In this document: one piece after another, positions 52,519 to 61,033 of the stretch
Layout: each line of letters opens with the position of its first letter
Numbering within the stretch: position 1 is the first letter of the stretch
Origin: Pseudoglutamicibacter cumminsii
Lineage (GTDB): Bacteria; Actinomycetota; Actinomycetes; Actinomycetales; Micrococcaceae
DNA length: 64,000 bases
Direction: 5' to 3'
NCBI RefSeq assembly: GCF_003143995.1
Contig: NZ_QFWG01000003.1
Location: forward strand, 62,001-126,000
Position numbers and translations under genes: made by a program
The notes under the pieces: generated by a model
Told to the model about the DNA's origin: nothing
The model's database searches: none
The model's input: only the letters and a program-made list of their open reading frames with translations

Positions 52519-52899
52519 TTGGGACGCAAGAACCGCCGTGCCCCGCAAGGACGCGGGCCAAGTCGTCGCGGCGGGGGATCGTGTCAGTCGGCGCCGTCCC
52601 GGGGTTCGCGCCCGGTCCGTACGAGAGCATGGGATCTGGATGCGGGTGCCGGATGGCTCCACTACGGCCACGAACCCCTCCAAGAGTTCAGCGACGGGCT
52701 ATGGCACGTCCGAGCAGTACCTGGCTACGGTGCTGGGAAACACTACCGCTGCCCAGGCTGTGACCAGCTGATCCCGCCCGGGGTAGCTCACGTCGTTGCA
52801 TGGCGCGCCGACGGCTCCCGCTCAGATGCAGACGTGGAAGCGGACCGCCGCCACTGGCACAACAAATGCTGGGATAACCACGCGCCGCGTTGCCGTTAA
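52519..52899 (+). CDS. conserved actinobacterial protein with a zinc-binding Cys/His cluster
   Basis: A 126-residue basic protein. The first 45 residues are Arg/Gly/Ser-rich and disordered-looking. Then WHVRAVPGYGAGKHYRCPGCDQLIPPGVAHVVAW carries CxxC, followed by RRHWHNKCWDNHAPRCR with further His and Cys, a treble-clef/HNH-like ligand set. TTG start with GGAAGGGAACC upstream. Found next to nucS in related genomes as far as I recall, but its function is unknown; a nucleic-acid-binding role is inference. Confidence 0.7.
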   Translation: MGRKNRRAPQGRGPSRRGGGSCQSAPSRGSRPVRTRAWDLDAGAGWLHYGHEPLQEFSDGLWHVRAVPGYGAGKHYRCPGCDQLIPPGVAHVVAWRADGSRSDADVEADRRHWHNKCWDNHAPRCR

Positions 52900-52925
52900 A
52901 ACCGCGTATCAGCGGGCGTGATACT

Positions 52926-52980
52926 CCACTAGCGTGTTTCTGCATCCATCAGCGTGCATCTGTGTTGTCAACGTGCATCT
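52926..52980. repeat. degenerate 19-20-bp tandem units at the 3' end of the AI-2E exporter gene
   Basis: AGCGTGTTTCTGCAT (from 52931), AGCGTGCATCTG (from 52951) and AACGTGCATCTT (from 52970) recur at 20 and 19 bp. The third unit covers the stop codon of the exporter gene. Confidence 0.6.
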
Positions 52981-54410
52981 TGGCGGCGGAAGAACACTTC
53001 CTTGATCAGCGTGATCGCCGCTGCCGCAACCGGGATCGCCATCAGAGCACCCAGGACACCGAACAACGCACCACCAGCGATCACGGCAATCACGACCACG
53101 GCACCTGGTACCTTCACTGCACGCGACATGATCTTTGGCGAGATGAAGTACGCCTCGACCTGTAGATAAACGATGTAGAGGATCGCGTACAGCAGAGTCG
53201 ACTGCCACGACAACGAGAACAGATCTACGATTACGACGAGCGCACCCGCTGTCACGCCACCGACGAGCGGGATGAACGCGAGCATCGCGACACACAGCGC
53301 AAGCAACAGCGAATAGGGGACGCCGAAGATCGTCATCAGAATGAATGAGAAACAAGCGTTGATGATAGCGACCGTGGCTTGCCCCATGACGTAGTTACCA
53401 ACGGAGCGGGTGATGTTCTCTGACAGGACAGCAACGCGTTCCCGCTTGGATGCCGGCGCGAACGAGTAGACGAACAGTTTCAGCTGAGGCATCGAGGCCA
53501 GGAAATAGGTCGCGAGAACGAAGACGATGAGTGCTCCGAAGAAGAACTGGCCCACAAAGTTGCCGGCGTTGATCACGTTCGCGAGTGTGTCGGGGCTATT
53601 GATGAAGGCCCTGACTTCTTCATTAGCTTTGTCGATGACGTGGAACTGCGCATCGAGTTTTTCGACCAGTGGATGGTTCGTGACACCATCGAGGATCGTG
53701 GGAGCCCGGCGGGCCAGCTCGGTGATCTGAGTTATAAGCGCCGGGATCAGCAAGCTCAAGAACCCGCCGATGAACGCGACCATGCCGAGGGCGACCACAA
53801 GCACGCCGATCCACCTACGCCAACCGCGCGATTCGAAGAAGCGAACGATGGGGTTGAGGCCGAGCGCGATGAACATCGCCAACGCGATCCAGGTCAATAG
53901 TTGTGACAGTTCGGCGAGGACGAGCCAAGCGATGACTGCGATGGCTACGCCTACCGCAAGGCCGAAACCCGTTTTGACGGGGGTGCTAGCCACAGCTGAA
54001 CCAGCTGGCTTCCCGTCTGCGTCGTCAAGGTCTGACTGCAGTGTTGCATCCGTATCGACGGTGAAGCCGCCCGCAGGTTCTTGCATATGGCGATCGGGCG
54101 CTTCTGTTGTCGTGAGGGCGCGGCCAAGCCACGAAGGTACGAACTTGCGGAAGCGTGTTGCTACAGGCGTAGACGCCGCAGCGGGCTTATGTGTGTCCTG
54201 TACAGATGATGCGCCGTCGGATGCATCCCGGCTATCCGCGTGTAGCGTTGCGCTTTCAGCTGATTCCTCATCCGCATCGTCAGCGTCTCCGTCGCGGGCA
54301 TCTGAAGCTAGACGCACTTCTTCCGGGAGATCATCGGGTTGCATCCCAGGCGGGCGCATGTTTACGGTTTCAGACTCCGAGGGTGAGGTCTCGTCTTGAT
54401 GCGGCGTCAT
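52968..54410 (-). CDS. AI-2E family transporter
   Basis: A 480-residue membrane protein. Residues 1-150 are acidic, Ser/Ala/Asp-rich and likely cytosolic. From about 155 the AI-2E exporter family core follows with some eight spans (GVAIAVIAWLVLAELSQLLTWIALAMFIALGLNPIVRFF in two phrases; VLVVALGMVAFIGGFLSLLIP; LPIVGGVTAG-like FIPLVGGVTAGALVVI; PKIMSRAVKVPGAVVVIAVIAGGALFG). The family includes TqsA/YdiK and YtvI proteins. ATG 54410 (MTPHQDETSP) taken rather than a TTG at 54428. The substrate is unknown; quorum signal export should not be assumed. Confidence 0.85.
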   Translation of the reverse strand: MTPHQDETSPSESETVNMRPPGMQPDDLPEEVRLASDARDGDADDADEESAESATLHADSRDASDGASSVQDTHKPAAASTPVATRFRKFVPSWLGRALTTTEAPDRHMQEPAGGFTVDTDATLQSDLDDADGKPAGSAVASTPVKTGFGLAVGVAIAVIAWLVLAELSQLLTWIALAMFIALGLNPIVRFFESRGWRRWIGVLVVALGMVAFIGGFLSLLIPALITQITELARRAPTILDGVTNHPLVEKLDAQFHVIDKANEEVRAFINSPDTLANVINAGNFVGQFFFGALIVFVLATYFLASMPQLKLFVYSFAPASKRERVAVLSENITRSVGNYVMGQATVAIINACFSFILMTIFGVPYSLLLALCVAMLAFIPLVGGVTAGALVVIVDLFSLSWQSTLLYAILYIVYLQVEAYFISPKIMSRAVKVPGAVVVIAVIAGGALFGVLGALMAIPVAAAAITLIKEVFFRRQDAR

Positions 54411-54561
54411 GTGGGCTAGATTACCCAAGTTTCAAGTGATTTTCGGACAGGCTCTAGATCGACTCGTTAGACTCTTTCTATGCGCGGCTGTGTCTGCGTA
54501 TGTGACTTGACCGAACTGCGGCGTGCTTCGCCGCGGCTGATACGAGGATGATTGACCTATA

Positions 54562-56858
54562 GTGCGAAAAATTATCAGCACGGTAGCCCTGGTGATAGGC
54601 GTGGTGTGCCTCATCATCGGTATTGGACTTATGACGTGGTGGTCGCCCGAGGATCGCCTCAGCGCGGAAGTTCCGCAGGACACCCCGGACGCGCCTATCA
54701 CGATGATCTCTTCGGATCTTCATCTGGCTCCTGAATCGAATCCCGAGGTCAAGTTGGGTGAGGGCAGCAAATTCACTGTTGTTGTTGCCCGTCCGTGGGA
54801 TATCGATGCTTGGGCTGGCTCCTCGGCGGTGAACGTCATCGAATCTGTGGATACTGATGAGCGTACGTTCAAGGTTGAGCACAGAAAGGGCGAGGCGAAG
54901 GCGCCGAACCCGAAAGGCTCTGATCTGTGGATCTCAGAATCGGAGCAGGACGGCCGTTGGGATGTGACCTGGCCTGAGGAGATCCGTGGGCCGATTGCTT
55001 TGATGGTCATGAAGGACGGCTCTGAGCCTGCTCCTAAGGATCTTGTGGTGACGTGGGACAACCCGGAGGCTGAGACGTCGGTCAAGTGGTCTAAAGCGAC
55101 TCCGTGGTTCGTTGCAGCCGTCATCTTGTTTGGTCTTGCGCTGATTCTGGCGATGTCGCGTCCTAAGAAGCGCACTGGGCGGCGCGTAGCTGAGTCTCCG
55201 CGTCGTGCCGCTGCGGCTCGGCGTGAGAGTGGTGTAGGCGAGAGGCGTCCGCGCCAAGGACGCCAGGCCGCAGCAGGTTCTGGCGCCGCTGCCGCGGGTG
55301 TTGTGACTGCGGATGCGGTTGCTCCAGAGAATGCGCGTACTGATGACGTCGACGCATCCGAAGAGAACGCGGTAGAGGACGTTCGCGGGGAAGAGCAACA
55401 TGCTGGTTTGCCTAATTTTGGTGGTACCGAGCCGTATGTCCCGCAGTCGGATGACACGATCGTTTCGAACCGTATGCATGGGGTCGTAGCTCCCGCTGAA
55501 GCTGAGGAAGCCGATGCCGAAGCTGAGGACGTCGAGGCTGAGGACGAGACCGTTCCTGCGGACGCAGGGGAGTCCGCGGCCGAGCATGACGTTGCGGATG
55601 TATCGAACGACGCTGACTCGAACGACGATGACTCGAACGACAACGATTTCGATGGCGGAATGCCTGTCGTGCAGTCGTACGGCGATGACACGGAAGTCAT
55701 CGATGTTGAGGCCGTCGATGATGAGGCCCAGCAGGAGGGTGGCGCTGTGAAGCCTGAAGATGATCAGCGTATGCAGTCCGTAGCCGATAACGGTGACCAA
55801 GCGCCAGGTGCCCGCCGCCGTGGCCAGGCCCCTCGCCAACGTTTGTGGAAGCGTCTGGCTGCTGCCGGCGCTGCTTTGGGTGTTGCAGTTCCTGCGCAGT
55901 TGGCTTGGGCGGATCCGTCATCGGATACCGTCGCGTTGTCGACACCTTCAGAGGTGGAATCTTCTGACGATGAGGCCTACTCGGTCTTGGTTACGTCGCA
56001 GCTTGAGCGCATCATCAAGGATGCTAGCGAGGTTGGCGCCACGGGTGACAAGGACCGCGACGCTAAGAAGCTTGAGGATCGCTTCGATGGCGCGGCATTG
56101 ACCTTGCGTAAAGACCTGTACTCGGCGCTCAAGAAGAAGGTCAAGCTGAATGACAATCTTGTTCCGCCGATTTCGAGCAAGGTTGTGACAGCCGCTGTTC
56201 CGGTTGATCGTGAGTTCCCTCGCACCGTGATGGCGGTGACGACAGACAGCAACAAGGATCTGCCGGTCGTCGTGACGCTCAAGCAGGCGAGCGCGCGTGA
56301 GCAGTACAAGGTTGTCTCTGCCGTTCCGATGGTCGAAAAGGCAACGTTCCCAGGCATCGCTGTAGGAGATCCGCAAGTGAGTGTGGTTGCTCCGGGCGAT
56401 TCTAAGGATGGCCTGATGTCGCCCGACGAGGCTTTGAAGCAGTTCGCTGCCGCGCTCGCGAAGGAGAAGTCGGATCTGCGAAGAAGTTTGCAAAGTCGTC
56501 GATGGTGGACCAGCTCCGTAAAGCGAATGCGGACACGAAGAAGAGCTACGAGGACGACGGCAAGGGTAAGTTCACGACGTCCTACAAGGTTGATGCCAAG
56601 TCCGCGAACGCCGTGAAGCTTCCTGACGGCAGCGTCATGGTTTCCGGTTCGATCACGGAGACCATGACGATGACTCCGGAAGAGGACGGCGGCAAGACGA
56701 CGTTGGCCGGATTCATTCGTGAGTTTATTGGGGAGAAGGAAACCGAGAAGCCGATCGAGGCCCGGTTGACGATCCCTGTTGTCATCAATATTAAGAACGG
56801 TAAGCCGGCAGAGATCGTTGGTATGTCGTACGTACCGGTTGGCGCTGAGCTGAAGTAG
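54562..56858 (+). CDS. large membrane-anchored protein of unknown function, interrupted by a one-base frameshift
   Basis: The frame from GTG 54562 runs 640 residues. It has an N-terminal membrane span (IISTVALVIGVVCLIIGIGLMTWW), an extracellular beta-rich domain to about 185, a second span (FVAAVILFGLALILAMS), a long acidic Glu/Asp/Ala/Val cytosolic region (230-430), and a third hydrophobic segment (RLWKRLAAAGAALGVAVPAQLAWA) that looks like a cleavable secretion signal inside the protein. A C-terminal domain of about 250 residues follows (YSVLVTSQLERIIKDASEVGATG). At 56481-56488 a base appears missing: adding one restores AKKFAKSSMVDQLRKANAD and the domain to the stop at 56858 (about 765 residues). 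It could also be two proteins joined. Confidence 0.75.
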
Positions 56859-56929
56859 TTGTCTGGGCTCCGTAGCCGTTGAATGCAGTGCTTTCGGGGT
56901 GTCGTTGAGAGGATGATTCCGTCTTGTCT

Positions 56930-57928
56930 ATGAGTTCCTCATCGTTTGAGCCGCAAGGCATGGGCCAGGATCAGGGCGCACCTGAGCGTCAGGTTGAGCC
57001 TGCTGTTCCGGCGTCTTCGGCTGGTGCGGTGGATCTGTCGGCTTTAAGTCAGCAGGCCCAGCATGCAGCAAACGCAACCGCGTCTGATCAGGCCACCGCC
57101 ACATCGGGCATGGAAGCGACGCTGGGGCAGTGGGCCACGGTCATTACTGAGCAATCGCTTCAGGAGTTCGCGCAGCTAAGCGCGCGTGTTCCGGCGTTCA
57201 TGGTCGCGTATTCGGCCCGTTCCGAGTCGGCTGACGCGGTGGTTCGCGTTGTCGACGATGCGGTTGAGGCTCAGGCCGGCAAGTTCATCCTGGGTGTTGT
57301 GGATGTCGATGAGCAGCCACGGGTTGCCCAGGCGCTGCAGATTCAGCAGGTCCCGATGGTGCTAGCGATCTTGGGTGGCCGACCGATGCCGTTGTTCGCT
57401 GGCCCGGTCGATGCTGAGCAGATGGCTGCGGCTCTTCAGGAATTGCAGCAGGTCGCTGTTCAGCAGGGCATGGCGTCCACTGTTCCTCCGATCAACACTG
57501 CCGGCGCTGAAGCCACCGGTGGGCGGTTCGCTGAGGCTGATGCGCTGGTTGCGCAGGGGGAGTACGATGCGGCGCGGGCTCTGTACGAGCGTGCGGTTGA
57601 GGAGAACCCGGCTGATGCTGAGGCCGAGGCTGGCGTGCATCGGGTGGATCTGTTGAAGCGTGTCTCTGCTTTTGATGCGCAGGCGGTGCGTGACGCTGCA
57701 GCCTCCCGTCCGGATGATGTTCAGGCTCAGATCGACGTTGCTGATCTTGATGTTGTGGGTGGGCACGTGGATGACGCCTTCTTGCGTTTGATCCGCTTCA
57801 TCGGTGCGCACCACGGCGATGACAGGGAGACCGCGCGCGTGCATTTGGTTGAGCTGTTTAGCGCGGTGGGACAGAACGATCCGCGTGTTGCAGCTGGCCG
57901 CCGCAAGCTCGCGATGAGCTTGTTCTAG
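56930..57928 (+). CDS. thioredoxin-fold/TPR protein, CnoX (YbbN)-like, without CXXC
   Basis: A 332-residue protein. After a Gln/Ala/Pro-rich N-terminus, residues about 65-170 have a thioredoxin fold (VITEQSLQEFAQLSARVPAFMVAYSARSESADAV; VVDVDEQPRVAQALQIQQVPMVLAILGGRPM with the cis-Pro), but the active-site Cys pair is replaced by SARSES. The C-terminal TPR repeats (AEADALVAQGEYDAARALYERAVEENPADAEAEAG) match the CnoX/YbbN chaperone-holdase group, which binds DnaK or GroEL clients. ATG 56930 or TTG 56924. Ends in a 15-bp duplication of its stop region. Confidence 0.82.
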   Translation: MSSSSFEPQGMGQDQGAPERQVEPAVPASSAGAVDLSALSQQAQHAANATASDQATATSGMEATLGQWATVITEQSLQEFAQLSARVPAFMVAYSARSESADAVVRVVDDAVEAQAGKFILGVVDVDEQPRVAQALQIQQVPMVLAILGGRPMPLFAGPVDAEQMAAALQELQQVAVQQGMASTVPPINTAGAEATGGRFAEADALVAQGEYDAARALYERAVEENPADAEAEAGVHRVDLLKRVSAFDAQAVRDAAASRPDDVQAQIDVADLDVVGGHVDDAFLRLIRFIGAHHGDDRETARVHLVELFSAVGQNDPRVAAGRRKLAMSLF

Positions 57929-57942
57929 ATGAGCTTGTTTTA
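57913..57942 (+). repeat. 15-bp tandem duplication covering the stop of the thioredoxin-like gene
   Basis: GATGAGCTTGTTCTA (57913-57927) and GATGAGCTTGTTTTA (57928-57942). The first unit ends with the TA of the gene stop; the second recreates the same C-terminal codons and TAG. Confidence 0.85.
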
Positions 57943-57972
57943 GGAGAACCGCGGCATCCTGCCAGCTACGTG

Positions 57973-58010
57973 ATGCAAGCACCACCCTCAACGGCGTGGT
58001 GCTTGCATCG
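57973..58010 (+). terminator. hairpin after the thioredoxin-like gene
   Basis: A perfect 14-bp stem (57973-57986 with 57997-58010), loop CCTCAACGGC, followed by GTTT. It separates the gene from the ABC exporter genes. Confidence 0.8.
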
Positions 58011-58037
58011 TTTAAGCGTGCGTGTTTGGATTTTTCT

Positions 58038-58934
58038 ATGACACATAACGCGAGCGAACCCGCGCATAACCACGACCGAAACGAACAAGCTCCCCAGAGC
58101 TATCAGAACGACACACCGCAGAATTACAGAGCACAGGAGAACCCTCCTGAAAGCCACCACATGCAACAGCTGGCCGATCCGTCTACGGCGGCGGTGAGCT
58201 TCCGCGGTTTAGGCAAGACGTTCGGGGACAAGGTCGCTGTATACCCATTCGCGTTTGATGTCCCACGCGGCTCGTTCTACGGTTTGGTCGGCCCGAATGG
58301 TGCCGGTAAGACGACGACGCTGTCGATGCTGACGGGCTTGTTGCGCCCGGATATGGGCCATGCGTACGTGCACGGCGTTGATGTGTGGGAGCAGCCGCTT
58401 GTGGCTAAGCAGAAGCTGGGTGTTCTCGCGGATGGCATGCGTCTTTTCGATCGTCTTTCAGGTCGTCAGCTGATCACGTATACGGGTCGTCTGCGTGGCA
58501 TGGATGCCGCGGTGGTCGATGAGCGGGTTGAGGACCTTCTGCGGGTCATGGATCTGCAGGGCGCGGCTGACAAGCAGGTCGTTGATTATTCGGCCGGTAT
58601 GCATAAGAAGGTTGCGTTGGCGTGCGCGATGGTTCATGCGCCGCAGGTTTTGGTTCTGGATGAGCCGTTCGAGGCCGTTGATCCGGTTTCGAGCGCGAAC
58701 ATTCGCGACATTCTGAACACGTACGTCGAGCAGGGCGGCACGGTTCTGATTTCGAGCCACGTTATGGATTTGGTTCAGCGGATGTGCTCGCACGTTGCGG
58801 TGATTGCTCAGGGCGAGTTGAAGGCTGCGGGCACGGTGGACGATGTGCGTGGCGGTATGTCGCTTGAGGATCGCTTTGTTGATCTGGTGGGTGGCCGAGG
58901 CGAGCACGGGGGTTTGTCTTGGTTGCACAACTGA
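58038..58934 (+). CDS. ABC exporter ATP-binding protein
   Basis: A 298-residue ATPase. The N-terminal 45 residues are His/Asn/Gln-rich and non-conserved. Walker A GLVGPNGAGKTTTLSMLTGLL, Walker B VLVLDEPFEAVDP, signature YSAGMHKKVALACAM (a degenerate LSGGQ, reading YSAGM), H-loop ISSHVM. The protein is of the DrrA/CcmA type that pairs with a separate permease; the downstream permease gene overlaps by 16 bp. ATG 58038 preferred because the upstream frame overlaps the terminator. Substrate unknown. Confidence 0.9.
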   Translation: MTHNASEPAHNHDRNEQAPQSYQNDTPQNYRAQENPPESHHMQQLADPSTAAVSFRGLGKTFGDKVAVYPFAFDVPRGSFYGLVGPNGAGKTTTLSMLTGLLRPDMGHAYVHGVDVWEQPLVAKQKLGVLADGMRLFDRLSGRQLITYTGRLRGMDAAVVDERVEDLLRVMDLQGAADKQVVDYSAGMHKKVALACAMVHAPQVLVLDEPFEAVDPVSSANIRDILNTYVEQGGTVLISSHVMDLVQRMCSHVAVIAQGELKAAGTVDDVRGGMSLEDRFVDLVGGRGEHGGLSWLHN

Positions 58935-60499
58935 TTAAGTTGCGGTGGAGGCTGTTCGTCAACGGCCTGGTCCGCAATAAGTGGCAGTTAGTGGGCGTGA
59001 TTCTGGGCGCTCTATATGTGGGTTTCCTGCTGGTGATGGGTGCGTTGGCACTGGCCTCGTTGGAGCCCTGGGCGCTTCCGATCGCCCAGATGATCGTGGT
59101 GGTCCTGGGCGCGCTCGTGGTTCTGGGGTGGACTGTTGTTCCCGCGTTCTTCACGGGTATGGATGGTTCGATGGATCCGCAACGGTTCGCGTTGTTTCCG
59201 ATCAAAGCGCGAACGCTCGCTCCGGGCTTGCTGTTGGCTGGTTTCATTGGCGTTCCGGGCCTAGCCACGCTGGTGTGCATGCTGATCGCCGCGTTTGCTT
59301 TCAAAGTGAGCGTTGGCTGGCTCGTGGCCGGGCTTGTTGCTGGTGTTCTGTCGGCGCTCGCGGCTCAGCTGTATGGCCGAACCTTTATGGCGTGGTTCAG
59401 CTCGGTGGGAGTTAAGCGTGGTGTGCGTGAGCTGGGCACTGTGGTGCTGTTCGTTCCGGTGATGTTCATTGGTCCGGCGCTCGCGACGCTGAAACCGGAT
59501 GAAGATCCGGGGCGCTTGCTCGATATGTTCAATACTGTGGCCGAGGTGAGCTCGTATACGCCGTTCGGTGCGTTCTTTGGAGCTGTGTGGGCGTTCGCAT
59601 CGGGCAACGTGGTGCACGGCGTTATCTCTACTGTGATCGGGCTTGCAAGCCTCATCGTGTGCTGGGTCCTCTATGTTCGCGTGGTTGAGAAGGCGACGGT
59701 GTCTCCACCACGGATCGTGGCAGCCAAGGAGACTAAGGGGCTTGGCTGGATCGGCCGGATGCCGGCGACGCCGTGGGGCGCTATCGCAGGCCGCGCTTTG
59801 GTGTATTGGACGCGGGACGCTCGCTATTCTGCTTCGCTCATTTTCCTACCGGTCATCATTGTCATCTTTGGCGTTGTGATGCCTTTGACGAAGGTCGAGA
59901 CCGGGATTGGCGGGCACCTCACCGCTATTTTCGTCGGGGCGATTATGGGCTTCAGCATTTCTGCAGATGTTTCGTACGATTCGACGGCCTTCCACACGCA
60001 CGTTCTGACGGGTGTGCGTGGTTGGCAGGATCGATTGGGGCGAGTTGCCGCGGCTGCGCCGTTGTCGTTGATCGCCGTGGTTGTGGGTGCGGTTGTGCCT
60101 CTGGCGATCATGGGGCGGCCAGAGATGATCGTGGAGACGTTGCTGGCAGGCATCGCAGCCCTGGGTGTGGCTTTGGGGCTTTCGTCGATCGTTTCGGCGC
60201 GTTGGGTTTACGCCGTCCCGCAGCCAGGGGAATCGCCGTTCCAAACCCCGCAGGGCGCAGGTATGCGGATCTTCATCACGCAGACGCTGTACCTCGCTGC
60301 GGTTCTGGTTCTGCTCGCGCCAACGTTGGTGTTCTTCCTCACTTCGTGGAATGGGACGCCGGTGGTTCCGCCCGTGGTCTCGGCACTGTTCAACCTCGTC
60401 TGGGGCATTGGGGTCTGCGTGCTGGGCATCTGGCTGGGCGGCAAGTGGTTTGACCGTTCAACTCCGGAGCTCATGCAGACCGTGATCCGTAACGCGTGA
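58919..60499 (+). CDS. ABC exporter membrane permease
   Basis: A 526-residue permease with about 12 membrane segments in two six-span halves (LVGVILGALYVGFLLVMGALALASLE; LIFLPVIIVIFGVVMPL; TLYLAAVLVLLAPTLVFFLTSW). TTG 58919 starts MVAQLIKLRWRLFVNGL, 16 bp inside the ATPase gene, with GGGGG upstream. Together with the ATPase it forms a two-component exporter without a substrate-binding protein, typical of drug or peptide export. A hairpin follows at 60525. Confidence 0.85.
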   Translation: MVAQLIKLRWRLFVNGLVRNKWQLVGVILGALYVGFLLVMGALALASLEPWALPIAQMIVVVLGALVVLGWTVVPAFFTGMDGSMDPQRFALFPIKARTLAPGLLLAGFIGVPGLATLVCMLIAAFAFKVSVGWLVAGLVAGVLSALAAQLYGRTFMAWFSSVGVKRGVRELGTVVLFVPVMFIGPALATLKPDEDPGRLLDMFNTVAEVSSYTPFGAFFGAVWAFASGNVVHGVISTVIGLASLIVCWVLYVRVVEKATVSPPRIVAAKETKGLGWIGRMPATPWGAIAGRALVYWTRDARYSASLIFLPVIIVIFGVVMPLTKVETGIGGHLTAIFVGAIMGFSISADVSYDSTAFHTHVLTGVRGWQDRLGRVAAAAPLSLIAVVVGAVVPLAIMGRPEMIVETLLAGIAALGVALGLSSIVSARWVYAVPQPGESPFQTPQGAGMRIFITQTLYLAAVLVLLAPTLVFFLTSWNGTPVVPPVVSALFNLVWGIGVCVLGIWLGGKWFDRSTPELMQTVIRNA

Positions 60500-60524
60500 T
60501 GCCGCCGAACGTGGCATGAATCAT

Positions 60525-60566
60525 CCGAGCCGGCGGAGTCGCGCATGAGCGACTCCGCCGGCTCGG
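60525..60566 (+). terminator. hairpin between the ABC permease and DUF3039
   Basis: An 18-bp perfect stem (60525-60542 with 60549-60566), loop GCATGA, 16 bp before the DUF3039 start codon. No T-tract. It may end permease transcription or regulate the downstream gene. Confidence 0.8.
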
Positions 60567-60581
60567 CTTAGAATGGATGGC

Positions 60582-60872
60582 ATGAGTTCGATCAACGATC
60601 CTTTTGCCAACGACCCTGCGTCCACGGGTGGTTCCCCGTCGGCGGGCGGTACCGCCGTCATGGATCGGCAGCTGCAGGAGCAGTTGTCGGAGCCGGGCGA
60701 TCACGAGCGCTTCGCGCACTATGTTCAGAAGGACAAGATCATGGAGTCCGCTATGACGGGCGAGCCTGTGATCGCGTTGTGCGGTAAGGTCTGGGTTCCT
60801 GGCCGGGATCCGCAGAAGTTCCCTGTGTGCCCAGAGTGCAAGGAAGTCTACGATTCAATGATGGGTGACTAA
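60582..60872 (+). CDS. DUF3039 family protein
   Basis: A 96-residue protein with the DUF3039 pattern: DHERFAHYVQKDKIMESAMTGEPVIALCGKVWVPGRDPQKFPVCPECKEVYDSM. Cys in ALCGK and CPEC may bind zinc. DUF3039 genes stand beside a helicase gene in many Actinobacteria, as here. ATG 60582 (MSSINDPF) or 60573. No function established. Confidence 0.88.
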   Translation: MSSINDPFANDPASTGGSPSAGGTAVMDRQLQEQLSEPGDHERFAHYVQKDKIMESAMTGEPVIALCGKVWVPGRDPQKFPVCPECKEVYDSMMGD

Positions 60873-60925
60873 TCAACCCCATCGCGGGCAACCGTGCGCC
60901 CCTGGGCCACGGTTGCCTCTGTTGT

Positions 60926-61009
60926 GCCAGCAAGTGTTTAACAGCGCAGTGCACGTGATTGATGACTCAGTGCAAGTATTTGCTCGCGCAGTGCAAGTGT
61001 TTGATCGAA
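60926..61009. repeat. four tandem 21-bp units between DUF3039 and the helicase gene
   Basis: Units start at 60926 (diverged), 60947, 60968 and 60989, an exact 21-bp period, with core CAGTGCAAGTRTTTG. The array ends 25 bp before the helicase ATG, so a regulator or the ribosome-binding leader could be involved. Confidence 0.8.
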
Positions 61010-61033
61010 AAGTGATTGTGGAGGGATGCTTTT

